Counted from the first letter of the stretch, positions 39,931 through 53,485 are shown. The stretch is 64,000 nucleotides of DNA from Paramacrobiotus metropolitanus (GCF_019649055.1 NW_026570288.1:248001-312000); one strand, 5' to 3'. Numbers and translations are program-made. The notes: a model not told the origin generated them from the sequence alone.

Positions 39931-42900
39931 ATGGAGTTCCATGTTTTTGTTTATATTGCAATCCTGCTTGTCGGAACTGGCATAAATGCAGCGTCATACT
40001 GGCCAGAAGGTAGGTGAAACGCTTTAACGATAGAATGGACATAAAAAATAGCGTACATTTTTTACGCTAGTTATTCTGGACAACCGCTGCAATCAGACGA
40101 TTGACCTGCCGGCTTCCGGAAAAGCCGGATCACTCGTGTTCCCCATCTTGCCAAGGGACTTCTGCAAAGTGAGGGTGGTCCTGGACACCTTTTCCTGGTA
40201 CTATTATTCCTGGACCGAAACTTTCCCTCGTTACAGTATCTACCTGAATATTAGGTAATTTTATGACAGCAGTTACGTGTTACATTGAGCCAGTACCGTC
40301 TAGGTTCCAGCGAAACTGCGTGGTACGTAACCTTAATCTAGCCGCATAACCGTGCTTCGACAAAACTTCTGTTCCTGCTGTATATGTAGCGCATCAAGCG
40401 AGTAAAACTGCCGCTTGAAACACCAATTAGTTTGCTGAAAAATTCCGATGATACGTGTTGAACATGCATACTCTGTTGATGTCTGACGCTGAGTATTGTC
40501 CTGCTAAACTAGGAATTTCATCTTTGTGCTACACCCTGCATAATCCGTTTGCTGTGTGGTCGCCTATGTGCATATAAAACACATCGCTGGCCGAATTTTT
40601 TTCCGGATCGTTGAAATACAGTAATTCAGCACTAAAGAAGTACCGTTTTGCAGAAAGTCCAACATGCCGACAAATTCGCTGATGGAAATATACGATACAT
40701 CAGGCCGTACTCGAACGCTAGGAAAATCGTGGGGCGGTGGTGTACAGTCGCAGCACTTCAACCCCACTTCAGCCGGGCAGTATCTTTCGCATTACGACGA
40801 ACAGCCAGAGATTTCCATAGAATTCACGCCCTCCAGTTCCTATCCACCAGGCGCGCCGCATCAGGTTTTCTTCGATTACGTCATAGTCGAGGGTGACTAA
40901 TTGCTGTTATAGTTATAAACTGTTCGATCTTACTGTAAAGGTAAGACGGGTACATGTATGATGTTATCTTGTAGAAAGCGCCGAGAATCACAACTCATAC
41001 TGCGGCGCTCTGGGCGGTTACGTCTACGACGATCTCATCTGCGATCAGTACAATGACCGCGTCAACTGTCCTGAAAACTATAACAACTCTATCTACGATA
41101 TGGACCCGGCACTTGAACGACACCATCGCTGCGGTAACTAATGACATTGAAAACAGTCCTTGCTGTTACTGCTGTTTGTTGACTTCGCGCTTTTAACAAG
41201 AAACTTTTTTGTTCGTACGCGAGCAACTTTATTAAAAATACCAGATCCCATCCTGTTATTATTGTGTATTTTTCCCTTTATAGATTTGATGGTAGACACT
41301 TCCGGATGTCCAGGTAGTTGCAAAATAGAATAACCTATTTGCTGACATTGAAACTGCTGAACGATGCTAATTTGCGCCAGGTCCGGAGTGGTTCGCCAGG
41401 CCCGGATCATCTGACTGCTACTATGCGTTCGCTGCGCTTGACACCGGCGCCACATCAGGACCATTGTCCACCCAGATAACGTTTGCCGAAGCTGTCGAAG
41501 AATGCAACTATCGCGGTGGGAAACTGTTTGCTCCTAAAGACAAAACTGAGCTGGTAAGAATTTTTATCTTTCAAAAAGTAAAAAGGTCAATTTGCAAATC
41601 GTATGCTTCGTGTATTTTTGTCTAGGAATTCGTCATGAATAAGTTAACGTCGGCAGAGGATCATTACTGGATCGGGCTGACCTATCAGTCCGGTCAGTGG
41701 CGGTGGTTGGACGATAACGGCACCCCGGGTGCGATTTTCAATCCAAGCCTGTTTCCGCCATATGATTTGTAAGTGTGACGAAAAGGTTAAGTTAGTAAAC
41801 TCTCTTATCAACTCTGATCCGACAAGTTATCTACGAACCCTTGTGTTCCCATTCATTATTCTGAATTGTGGGAGTTTCGGGTTACAGCGGATGGTTCCGA
41901 CCCAATGAGTTGTCAAGACCAGCAACTGAATTCCGAGGCACTATTCGATTCGTCGATTTTGATGACATGTTCTACCTGGATGCAGTCCTCAAGAACCAGA
42001 CAAATGGATTTATTTGTTCCGGCAGCTTCAGTACGTGGTGGATAATGAAGGCCTAATGTACCGCGCAGGCATGAATAAAGTTAAGCAGACGATGAAATTA
42101 ATTTGACATATGACCACAGGCAGGCAGCAACCGTGTCGTGTCAACGATGGATGGATCTATGACGATCAGGCTTGTTATCAGTACATACCGGAGCCCAGTA
42201 ACTATCCAGATGCGCAGTCACAGTGTCGGTAAGAAAACGTAAAATTATTGATTTGTGAATTCAGTTTATTAGGCATAATGTTGACAGCAAACTCAGCGTA
42301 AGGGTAGCTACAAAAGTGTTCCGATTGCACAAGTTAGATCTTACAGTGTGCTAACGGGGGAAAAGGAATAACGGATATACGTACATATGCGCGTGTTTCC
42401 CCTGTAAACGGGGGTTTAATTACTCCGTTATTTTGTATGCCCGAAGTCTATACTCGTATGCGATAAACAAAACACGTGCTGGCGTTGTGCTATAGATCGA
42501 AGGGCGGTTCCGTTTCTGGAACAAACACAGTTCGGGAAGACAAAAGGATTAAGGAATGGATTCGCAATCGTCTGAGGAACACTGTTGCGTGGCTTGGCAT
42601 AACCATCCCAAGTAAACCGAAAATAACGAGTATCTTGGTGCTTAATATGGAGTATCTTACGTTCTAGGTGTAAACAGTGATATTTGTAGTAATCGTATAG
42701 TCGCGTTTATTTACCACCAGGTGGTCGGCACCGGATGGTCGATTGTGTTATTTGCACATTCGTGATATTCAGCTTAATTCAGTTTCGTCTGTATAATTAA
42801 TATCCAAAATGTTGAACTGTCTGAAAGAACAGTTCTATATTTTAAAAAAGAATCAACGTGCTGAAAAAACAACAGTTTGCGTGGCCCTTCAGTGCACTGC

Positions 42901-45900
42901 ATTATTTGCATTATCGCATACATCGTATAAGCGCATATTGCATATTATGCATATCTTTTTTGTATGTAAAATTTGGAACACTCTTGTTAACGAGAATCAA
43001 TTCTTCTGTTATTCAGTAAGTATTTTAAGTGCTTATAACCGGTTAGGCAAGTAGCCTTTAATTAGCCTTAAAAGTTAATATACGCTGACTTCATAAACCG
43101 TTGCAGACAAAACCAGCGCCGTAAACGCTCGTAATGTTTACTTTGACGATGGACAATTACTCGCAAACACTTCAACCGACCACTGGAACTTGGAAGGAAA
43201 AACGCTAGAGCAATACATTGCGTAATGCAAGCAGCCTAGTCTCAAAATTTCTGACTTTTTTATTCTTTTGCGTTTTATGCTTTGGCAGTGGATTGGCCAA
43301 TGGAAGGACATACTGCGGAGAAATTTACAGCATAGTGGAGCGCCCGAGTTCCTGGTCTAGCGGCGTGGATCAGCATGACTATTATTTGCGACCTTACTGC
43401 GATTTTTCTTTTCCATACGCATGTGAAGCACAAACAATTACCAACAACGTTGTACCAGCAGTTTATCGTAAGGATGCTAGTTAATACTGTACAGGTACTG
43501 CTTGCTCACTTCGTACCGAATGCTACATTATTAGAAAACTGGTCGTACGTACGTAGCGACTAGCGACTAAGCAAAAAACCAATAGTTGGGGCCTGTATAT
43601 TTATTCTGGTCAAAGCACGTGCGAAAAAGCTTATGGGTTTTCAATCACTTTACAGCTGATATTGAATGCTATTCTCCCTTTACGCGTTTCCATGATGGAT
43701 GCTACTACTTTGTCGAAGGGAGACGGAACCGGGACGAAGCGCAGAGGTTTTGTAAAAGCTATCGTTATGAAGGCGCTTACCTGTACACTCCAATGTCGAT
43801 TGGTCAGAATATCTACATCCGAGGTACGTAGTCAACGTTTCTGCAGTGCCGTTTGACCTTTAAAGCTGTTCCAGTCATCCATTGTCGATTATTGCAGGCC
43901 GAATCGAAGAGGAAATTTGGCTGGGGATCAAAGCAGCATCTTTAAATGAAGATCACGAGTGGATACAAGAATACGGAGACGAAACTGTTGTACGAAATAG
44001 AATAATTTGACTCCATGTAATTCCTCGTACAGGATTTGCTGTGTTGCAGTTCACCTCATTGAAGAATTACCACAATTACGCTGACCACGCCTCATGGCCA
44101 TCGGCAGAGACTGATCAGCTCTGCACGATAATGGATTACAATTGCACCGACTGTTCGTACATTGATCGCGCAAAATGGAATTTTGCTTCTTGCACCGAGA
44201 AGAAACAATTTTTTTGTTATCACGATGGCAGTAAGTAGTTTTACCATGTTCTTAGCGGGAACACGCTTTCTTTTGCTCGGCGTAGATTATAATGATCAAC
44301 ACCGGAGATGCCTCGGTTTGTTGTTTTAGTTTCTTTGGTTTCTTAGCAGGTTTATGCAGTGTTGTTCTTAGGGCCGAAGAACGATCCGGGCCCGACTCCC
44401 ACGTCGATATACCATCCCGGCTGTCCCACCGGTTGGAGACGAAACGGCGACAGTTGTTACAAAGAATTTCTGGAAGGAACAACATGGCGTGCCGCCAAGT
44501 CGAATTGTCGCAACCTGGATGACAAGTCCGACTTGGTTTCTGTTTTTACCGAAGATGAAGAGCGCTACATCCGAGGTGACATCCGATAAAATTGTGAATC
44601 ACACCCCACGTTTCACTCATACTAGAATTTGGTCTACCCGCATCCTTTTACGTGGGCTCCCAGAAACTCATGTCAGAAGCGCATGTTCATCTTCTTTTGC
44701 AGAACTCGTTAGAGGACATGGATCCGATACAACCTTCTGGATTAATTTCTATTCCAACCGTCTAAACGTGTGGTTTTGGCAAACGCAGAACGAGACAGAC
44801 ATTTACGCGCTGCCTGCCGCCATTTTCAACTGGGCTGCAGGTGAATTATAGGGTTCAAGCGAACTGCTATACGACTATCAGTCTATTTAGTTTGTTCCTC
44901 GTGCAGTCGTATTCATGATTTCGTTGCGGTTGATGCAGGCGAACCAGACAACAGTCATCCCAATTGGCAGTCCATCTTGGCGCCGATATCTGACACCAAT
45001 GCGCGATGTGCTTACATTCAGGCTGCTGATGGCAAATGGGCTGACCATGGATGCGGGACCAATCGAGCGTACATTTGTAAACGACCGTCATATGATGCAG
45101 TCACCACATCGCCAATTCAGACTCCAAGTACGATAGTTTTCACAACTATGTAAACCTTAGTAAAAGTAAATGAATCTTGATCACTTCGTCGAAAAAAAGG
45201 GGGTCGACAAGCAAAATAATTCATAATTCCCAGTTTCTTAACCTTTGATGATACAGTAATTCGTACCTGGAAATTCTGCTTTATAAATTTATAGGTTTGG
45301 ACTGACATCAAACATTGTAGTGTAAACATTTTATGTTTCTAGGCCAGTTTAGCTGTCGCGCAGACTCATACGCCGTCGGCTCGAAGTGTCTAAATAGAAT
45401 ATTCGAGCTTTCCACGTGGACAGCTGCCCAAAATTCCTGCCAAAGCACGGGCGGCCATCTGGCATCGTTTAGTAACGAAGCAGAATATCGCTCTGTCGCT
45501 GCATTCACATCAAACGAAGTCTGGATTGGTCTTAATAGTCTGGACAGTCCACGCGATCCGAAAGTGTTTAGTTGGAGTGACGGGTCCGCCACGGGTTACC
45601 TCCCTTGGAGAAATCCTCCCTTTCCAATATCCTTTTTGGATATCACTGCCAAAGACTGTGTGACCAGCAGTGGAGAGCTGGTAAGAAAATTTGAACAGAC
45701 TTAATGCGTCTGTTGTAACGCTGTCTTATGTTTTACTCTGTACTTGTCCTTAGTAAAAACGAGTACAGTACATTTCAAATGAGTATGAATTAAAATATTG
45801 TATCTTTACCAGGGCCTTGCAGCGATCTCTTGTGATTCAGAAATGCGTGCGGTATGTGAAAGCGCGTTATATGAGACTTTTGTTGGATGGACGCCTATCA

Positions 45901-46952
45901 CTATTCCACTGGAAGACGGCTGCGAGCCATGGGGTCATCGTGTGGGAAGCAGCTGCTTCTACTTTGGCCATGACCCGAATCATTCCTCGGCTTTCCGTCC
46001 ATACCACACCTTCGATGACGCGCGTAATTTCTGTCGCAAAACATACGAAAACGCGGATTTGGCAACGATTGTGGATAGCGAAGAGGAAGCATTGATAGAC
46101 AACAAAATAAGGAAGTATAGCGGCGATTACTGGATCGGGTTAAGGTACGACCCTGGAGAAAAAAGCACAAAATTAGCTAAAACTGTCTGACATTTCGTGT
46201 ACTTCAGTATTCAGTTTGACGAGGAAAATGTTTGTAATTACAGAGAATCTAACAGGACGCTTAGCCTGTTCCAGTACTGGATTGATGGAACATTTGTATC
46301 GCTTACCAACTGGGCATCCGGCCAGCCACAAACAAGTTTCATCGAGACTAGATGTGTCGCAATGGAGGGCGCTAACACCGGCAGCTATCGTCCTGGAGAG
46401 TGGTTCACTGAATTCTGTGCATCCCTGAAATTTCCGCTCTGTAAAGCTCCTGCTCGTGAGACATGGACACCTCCCACTGGTTCGACCACCAGACAACCGC
46501 CACCTACGACGACCCGCGTCCCAGTAATAACGACATCGACACAACGCCCAATTACACCGACAACTGGTTCTTCATTTGAAGTTCCATCGTACTTAACTAC
46601 TCCGCTGAAGATCGGTTGTCGGCTCGGAAAACTGAACTTTTCCGAAAACGATTTGGACCTGGTTGATTCGCTAACAACGGTTTTCGACGGAGACAACACC
46701 CTGAACTGCCGACTGCTTTTGCATGACCTCCATTCGTGGATTGTGGCGAAGGCCGGTGAAACTAGACAAAAACGGGCTTCGCATTACGACCCGGTGACAG
46801 TGGAATGCACCCGAGGCAACTTGACAATCTCCAGCATGGAGCCGGGAATGTCGGAATCGACTGATTTGGTTTTTCGCACAGGAGCATCAGCGCGGTGTAT
46901 TAAGGTTTACCGTGAATTTTTGACGTACGTTGGCAGCTTCTACAAAATGTGA
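39931..46952 (+). CDS. Secreted CUB / LDLa-like / six C-type lectin domain protein
   Basis: Exon 1 (39931-40009) encodes a signal peptide (MEFHVFVYIAILLVGTGINA). Exons 40071-40254 and 40654-40892 form a CUB-like domain; 40975-41133 an LDLa-like Cys segment (YVYDDLICDQYNDRVNC). Six C-type lectin domains follow: about 41381-42045, 42120-43440, 43655-44226, 44362-45130, 45342-45860 and 45900-46450, each split by introns, with WIGL-type cores and paired Cys. The fourth carries EPD and WAD where Ca-binding lectins have EPN/QPD and WND; the sixth has QPQ. Calcium-dependent sugar binding is therefore likely for the fourth at most. After a Thr/Pro linker comes a unique C-terminal domain with a furin-like RQKR site. 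Introns can be very short (43223-43293, 71 nt). A soluble recognition or matrix role is inference. Confidence 0.85.
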
Positions 46953-47608
46953 TGAGATTGCTCATCAGAGTGATAGTTAATACGTATTAACAAGCTGTCA
47001 CATATTGTACTCTTGTACAGATGCACTGCTTTATTGCAATTGCAGTAAGAATTATGGTACTAGTTGTGATGATTTACCAGTGGCCATTTTTATATCGACG
47101 TTAAGGCTTTGAGTGCTTGTTTATATTATTTGATTTGTTTGGCTGTATAATCTGCTGTTGATGAAGATTTTGGGGAAAAGAAAAACGAGAACCATGCATT
47201 CATCAGGCCCTGATGAATACATAATTCACACAAAGTAAAACTATAATTTATCATGTGTAAACGATAAAAAAAACTAGAAATGACTGCGCTTTTCGTATGA
47301 AATACGTAAGGAAGGCATAAAAAGATGAGGTACGAGAAATAAAAGAAGCGGTCCAGGTGCCGAACGCCCACAGCACCGGCAGACCAGTCACTGTAATTAC
47401 GACCGTCAATGTAATATGATCATGATAAATCGCTTCAGCTGTAAGCTGATGATTTATTGAGAATTCGTATTATTATGTAAGAATTTTAACGGCGGTGATT
47501 TCCGGCCTGTGAGAAAGTGAATTCTGAGCCACAGTTGTCATTGTTGCACTGTACGTGGCTGCAGTTACTACCGCAAGTGTTCATTGCAATATCATTAAGC
47601 TGATAAAA
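46953..47608. other. Intergenic, nothing recognised
   Basis: A/T-rich spacer between the lectin gene and the first LC8-like gene. No ORF with coding character; presumably the 3' UTR of one and promoter of the next. Confidence 0.4.
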
Positions 47609-48597
47609 ATGAAGTGGTCAGTTATCCTCCTCCCGGTAAGTAGCCGACAGAGTATTACTACGGTTTATCATAGTAGTTTTTACATTTAAAGTTTTAAACC
47701 TCGCTATCGGCGTTACTGCTTGTAAAAGATATTTCTTCAAATTTCAGATCATTTCTGATGACATATTCCTTCATAATCAGTGCAGTAATTTTGCTTCTTT
47801 TACAGATTGCCTTTGCGGTGGCAGTGAATGGTAAGAGATTACTCGTTGCTGAAATTTTTAAACAACGCTTTAATTCAGATGAACTTGTTGATAGCCTCCT
47901 GCTGCCAGAAATACCTAACTGTTGTAAATTTCAAAAATTCCAAAAAAAATCCCAGTCCAAAAAAAATTCCACAAATTCAGTTAGATGTGTCTGAAAAATT
48001 CTTTAAAAATATGCACTTCATTCTAACAATTATTTATTCCCAGCTGCCAAGTTTGGCACAACGATCGATTGGAAAAAATCCAACATAAAGAAGACCGATC
48101 CCATACTGGGTGCCATCGACGATTTTGTGGTCCGAGCGTGTAACAGTGTCCAACAGGATAACTACGAAGCCATGGCCAAATATGTGTACGATCTGGTCAA
48201 CGCCAAGTATAACACGTACTACTGGGATGTTGTTGTGTTCGAGGCGAAATATGATTATGGATCAAAGGTAGCCTTGCATGCAAAATTAATGCCAGCAGTT
48301 AACTCACCCAACATGGTACCACATTTGTAACAGGGCCGCTTCTGTTTCAAGTTGCTGTAACTTTTGACTTGCGCTTAATTTATATACTGGTTTTGCTCGA
48401 TTTATGCGGTAAAATCGCACGGCTGCTGGTACTCGTATCTTCGTGTAATAAAGACCCAATAATATAAAATACCCAAGAGTGTTTTTAATGAGACATTCTG
48501 CGTTTTACAGATATTTGCTAATCAAGCATACCTGGGAACATGCAACGGCAACAGTTACTACGTCTGGGGACTACTCAAGACCAACGTTAGGGGATAA
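47609..48597 (+). CDS. Secreted dynein-light-chain (LC8)-like protein 1
   Basis: Four exons: 47609-47635, 47806-47830, 48044-48267, 48511-48597; they sum to 121 codons with the stop. The protein starts with a signal peptide (MKWSVILLPIAFAVAVNA). The body reads like LC8/DYNLL: two helices (DFVVRACNSVQQDNYEAMAK, then YVYDLVNAKYN) and a strand with the hallmark KYN-x-x-W (KYNTYYWDVVVFEAKYDYG), then two strands (GTCNGNSYYVWGLLK). Cytosolic LC8 has KYNPTWHCIVG at this place (family knowledge). A secretory signal on this fold is unusual. The assignment rests on pattern by eye; low identity leaves room for another small alpha/beta fold. A 3' AATAAA lies at 48694-48699. It forms a tandem pair with the next gene. 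Confidence 0.75.
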
Positions 48598-49362
48598 ATT
48601 ATTTTACGACATTACAGACTGTACACTCATGTACAGCACTGTAATTACTGTCCACTGCACTGGCCAACAACATCTGTGCGCAATGTTTTGAAAAATAAAG
48701 GCGGCTCAATTTGTGCTAATTCGGTCTATCAAATTAACTCCTGTCAAAACAAATGCGCAATAAAGTTGCCAGTTAACTGGATCTCGTCCATATTCTGGTA
48801 AATGTTATGCCAAGATAAAAAACTCAAACCAACTGATGATGCGCATGAACATGTACAAGTACTGTCTGCAACTGCATGCATAAACATACGCTACAAAAAT
48901 TGCCCTTTCCTTATTTTCTATGATGCATATTTAATTAACGACATCTACCAAATTCGGTGTCCAAATATTACTTAAAGGAGAATTTCATACCACTTTCGTC
49001 AACGACAAAATTTTCATACAGATTGTACAAAATTGTTACGGTAGTTTATGCAGCTGCGTTCTTTGCAGTTTGCGGTTGGCAAAAAATTTGCGATGAGTAA
49101 GTGGTGCCGGTAGGGCCTGGACAGCAATTATCTCGGCAATGCATGTAATGAGTAATTAACGTGTAAACTGGAAAGCTCCAACTGCAGCAATTAAACAGTC
49201 GTCAAACCCCCATCAATAAATAGCCGCGTTGCGTAAGAATCCTCCTGGCGATTTGTAGCATAATTTTCCCCTAGATCGAACGGATTGCAGTTTGCAATTT
49301 TGCTCACTCGGTCGTAGTGGACGATAGCATTTTTCCACAAGTTACAATAAACTTAACGGAAA
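48598..49362. other. Intergenic, nothing recognised
   Basis: Holds the polyadenylation signal of the preceding gene (48694-48699) and otherwise A/T-rich sequence without coding character. Confidence 0.4.
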
Positions 49363-49951
49363 ATGCGGTCTGTTGCAGCAATTGTGGTGAGTTTATACGC
49401 ACATAATTCGACATTTTCGTGGTACATTACGTTAACACCGTGCTTTGCGACTGTTAGATTGCGTGCCACATTTTCGCTGTTCTCGGAGCAAAAACCAGGG
49501 GAATATCCAATGAACCCGGAGCGGTTCCCAGCGGAGGCAATGCGGGTGGTGGTTCGAGCGGAGGAAAACTACTGCAGAGCACCCAACCCGATACCGTAAA
49601 ATCGACCGTGATGAAGAAAGACCCGAAAATGTTCGAAGCGCTGGACGGCTTTGTCAATCACGCCTGCAACTGGTTCAAGGAGACGGAGCGACAGGCACAG
49701 TGCGATTACATTCAGGATAACATCAAGGCCAAGTATCCGAATTTCGTCTGGAATAACTTTGTTTTCGATATCAAGGCCAAATGGGACTATGCGGTGAGTA
49801 CGGCATGCAGCGGCTACACTGCTCAGTCACTATACGTTTTTATTTACTTTTGCTGTTGTACCGGTAGGTTTGGACTGATGCTACCTATAAGGGAACTTGC
49901 GGGAATAATCACTATTTCATCTTCGGAATCAAAAAACTAACAAGCGGTTAA
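49363..49951 (+). CDS. Secreted dynein-light-chain (LC8)-like protein 2
   Basis: Three exons: 49363-49386, 49458-49793, 49868-49951 (148 codons with stop). Signal peptide MRSVAAIVIACHIFAVLGA, then a Gly/Ser-rich linker absent from its neighbour, then the same fold: FVNHACNWFKETERQ, YIQDNIKAKYPNFVWNNFVF, then GTCGNNHYFIFGIKK. Paralogue of the upstream gene; both share a phase-0 last intron at the same point in the fold (after DYG / DYA) and the GTC-x-x-N motif. This copy lacks the intron that follows the signal peptide of its neighbour. AATAAA at 49989-49994. No transmembrane helix apart from the signal. Role unknown. Confidence 0.75.
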
Positions 49952-51637
49952 CATTTACATTTCCTTGGTCAAGGTTCACATCAATCGGAATAAAGTGTGC
50001 ACTGTTTAGTGCTTTATCAGCTGTTATGGTTATTCGACATCGGTGTGTTCGCGTTTCCACTGTGGCGTAACGACCTTACTTGCGTCTTTTACATAAAAAT
50101 TTTATTAAAATGTCCCACAATCAAAAGAGCTTGAACAGTGCAATTGCACACTTTCTTTCTATGTATTGTGCCGACATTGCTGAGTGCGGACCAATGAATT
50201 GCTATTTGAGCACGAATATGGAAAAATCGGCGCTCAGATGCGTTACGTAAAGCCGTTAACACAGTATACCACTTTATGTGTTCGAGCTGATGCAGCATCA
50301 GCAGTACTTTACCTGTGCTCCATTAATTACCTGTATTTTTGATTCACTTATTACTTTTAACACAATTCTTCAATCTTCTATAAAATGTGATTGTACTCTG
50401 TAATGTCATGCAGTATGCCAGAGTATAAGATGTCGAAAGCGGCAACGGTGGAGCGATTCATACAGTAACAGATTTCATACAGTAACATACTACTCGTAAA
50501 AGTGCAGCGATGCATACTTGTACCTCCGTCCAAAAACAAATTTTTATTGCAAAAACATCAAGTTGTCTGCTACAAAAACACATAATTATGCGCTCTTTAC
50601 AACTGGACTCTGATATTCCAGATTTGCAACATATTACGATAATTTATCCATGGCGAGCAGTTAAAGTTATAAAAAATGGAAACCGTCTAATTTTAAGCAG
50701 TTTAAAATAATCTTATAAAATCCCAATTTTTTGTTATACAAAAGATGTAGATTAAAATATTGCACTGCAGGTTTTTTACAGTAGTTGGTAGTCGCTAACT
50801 GAGTAACAAACGTTGAAGAATACTGCACGCCTTTGAAGAAAAAACATTAATAAAACATTGTAACTTTTTCTCCCTGGAGTTAAAAGGAGAAGCAATCAGT
50901 CATAAATTAGTCATCATTTCGCGTGAAGATTTAATCCAGAAATACGCTATAAACTTTTACGACAGATTAAACTAGTGCTGATAATACTGTACCTTTCTAG
51001 TGCTCACAAGTGTTACGGCGATAGTATTCAGTGCTACAGCACCGTCGTATTATACAGATCAGGGTAAAGTTGTAAACAATCGGTTTTCACTAAAGTTTTT
51101 GAAAAACTGAACGTCCACTAAAGTTTACCAAAAACCGTTGTACAAAAAACATTTACAGGAATAGTGAAATCGATACCGTACTAAAACCTTTGCTAGTAAG
51201 AGTATCGGCACTTTGAACGTGCTATTTTCTTTTTACGTACACGTATTAAATTAAATGATACCGGGCCATAAGGGAATGACTGAGCGCAAAAAAACTTCAG
51301 CTTGGAAATATTAATTACACACGAACGGTTGTTCTCGGTACTTCAAACAATATTGATGCCTGGATAAAAATGGTCTAGACATGCTAAATTTTGCTGATAG
51401 TCGGTAAGGCCACTGCAGCGTCAGCGTATACCTGGTCGCAGGACGTCCAGATACTTGGTATACATCCGTATCTTCAAGTGGTCTTGGCAGTAAATCCGCG
51501 TACATACTGCTGATGGTGCGCTCGACAGGAGATATATAACACACCGAAAGGAGAACGGTAATTCATCATACCCTTGTCTGCTAATCCACGGTGTCTTTTG
51601 AACTCCTACTAACCGAATACTCCACACTTCCGCAACA
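49952..51637. other. Intergenic, nothing recognised
   Basis: A/T-rich, only short unsupported ORFs. 51,000-51,170 is rich in AAA/TTT-containing words. The last few hundred bases presumably hold the promoter of the Gln/Gly-repeat gene. Confidence 0.4.
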
Positions 51638-52576
51638 ATGAAGGCTACACTGGTATTCATCGTCCTCGCCGGTACGTATCTGTAGTTAAAATTTAGCTAA
51701 TTTTTTTAAACATCCGCTGATGCCGTATTGCCTGTAGGAGTGATTGCTGTTATGCATGCTCGTCCGCAAGCGCAAGGACAGCAAGGCGGACAGCAAGGAG
51801 GTATGCAACAGGGAGGCCAACAAGGCGGTCAGCAAGGTGGTCAGCAGCCACAAGGAGGTCAACAACAACAAGGGGGTCAGGGAGGCCAACAACAACAAGG
51901 TGGTCAAGGAGGTCAGCAACAAGGTGGCCAACAAGGTGGCCAACAAGGTGGTCAACAAGGTGGCCAACAAGGCGGCCAACAAGGAGGTCAAGGAGGTCAG
52001 CAACAACAAGGTGGTCAACAAGGAGGCCAACAAGGTGGTCAACAAGGAGGCCAACCACAAGGAGGCCAGCAACAACAACAAGGTGGTCAGCAACAAGGTG
52101 GCCAACAGGGAGGCCAACAAGGAGGCCAGCAGGGTGGTCAACAAGGCGGTCAGCAACAGGGAGGCCAACAACAACAGCAAGGCCAACAGCAAGGCCAACA
52201 AGGTGGCCAGCAACCCCAAGGAGGCCAGCAACAGCAAGGTGGTCAAGGAGGCCAGCAACAACAGGGTGGTCAAGGCCAACAGCAAGGCCAACAAGGTGGC
52301 CAGCAACCCCAAGGAGGCCAGCAACAGCAAGGTGGTCAAGGAGGCCAGCAACAACAGGGTGGTCAAGGAGGCCAACAAGGTGGTCAACAAGGTGGTCAAC
52401 AAGGTGGTCAACAAGGTGGTCAACAAGGTGGTCAACAAGGTGGTCAACAAGGTGGCCAACAAGGTGGTCAACAAGGTGGCCAACAAGGTGGTCAACAAGG
52501 AGGCCAACAAGGAGGCCAACAAGGAGGCCAACCAGGTGGCCAACAACAGCAACAGGGCCCGGGCACTGGCAAATAG
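51638..52576 (+). CDS. Secreted Gln/Gly-repeat protein
   Basis: Two exons (51638-51671, 51738-52576) give 290 residues. The first exon is a signal peptide start (MKATLVFIVLAG) completed by VIAVMHA. The rest is almost entirely (G-G-Q-Q)n with variants PQGGQQQQ and GQQGQQ, ending GPGTGK. The 12-base codon repeat drives long spurious ORFs on the other frames and strand. The last third (52,370-52,500) is the most regular and probably the most recently expanded. Such low-complexity secreted chains occur in silks, cuticles, eggshells and adhesives; which applies is unknown. It has no Cys, so crosslinking via Gln (transglutaminase) is a possible but untested idea. Confidence 0.8.
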
Positions 52577-53485
52577 ATGCAGTATCTGCGTATTGAAAAA
52601 TCTTTTAAGCTGACAAATTGTATGACAGTTCTAATGTCAATGTTGCGGTGCATTCTTGTTTAATGTTCTACTAGTGCAATCTCTGAATGGCAGCCATGAA
52701 CCGATCAACAGCACCATTGAACAACAAATAACGATCCTAGCGGATAAATCTTTATTTATGAAACCGAAGAGCTCCAAAATTCAAATACGGTCATATGGCG
52801 GAGCAATTGACAACCACTAAATCATTCCACCACAGTGTGTGTGAAGCTTTGCAAAGCGTTGCTAACTAACAGAGGGTAAAACTAAGGGAGTTATCACTTA
52901 GCTGAACAGTTTCTGATCACTGGTTTTTCTGCACCTCCACTGCCACTGCAGTGTCGGCACCATTGATGAATCCATCATGATTTCGACGATTTTGCGATAG
53001 AATAGCTAATTATTTTAACATATTAAAGTCTACTTAGATAAGACTTGAAAGGGATAACAAATTGCGATCTCATTCAATAGGGGCCAATATATTCGTATTT
53101 AGTTACTAGGAGCACGTAATGCAATCTCCGATAAATGAAATGCCCGGATGCAGCCATCTCCTCCAAGGTGATGAGCTTTTACGTACCATTTCAGAGCTTT
53201 TTCACAAGCTCCTTGGTCCCGTCTCAATGGCTGTGGCGGCTATCTGTATGTTATATGTTATGCCGGGGTTGCAGCCAGTTGTTCTTCGTCAATTTTCCCT
53301 TCACGTGTTCGATCTGCTGCTGATCCGGCCTTCACCGCTGGGTGACTTATGGTTGTACAGATACGAATCCGCCAACGTGTCCATGCAGGGTTAACATTCG
53401 CTGGCCCGCGGCGAGTAACTTTCCTCTTTCCCATGGCACGAAAATAATAACATTCTGTCTCTCGTGATCTTTTGTAGACTGGCAG
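52577..53485. other. Intergenic, nothing firm
   Basis: A 91-codon plus ORF at 53,119 and an overlapping minus ORF have no recognisable motif or splice context. I annotate nothing here. Confidence 0.4.

Noticed and set aside
43218-43484. Apparent new gene with a hydrophobic start inside the lectin gene
   Set aside because: Its first codon is TTG, and the hydrophobic part is a 71-base intron (43223-43293); the rest is the end of the second lectin domain.
51686-52613. Leu-rich minus ORF and Asn/Lys/Val-rich plus ORF over the Gln/Gly repeat
   Set aside because: A 12-base repeat leaves several frames open on both strands; only the frame with signal peptide and splice sites is supported.
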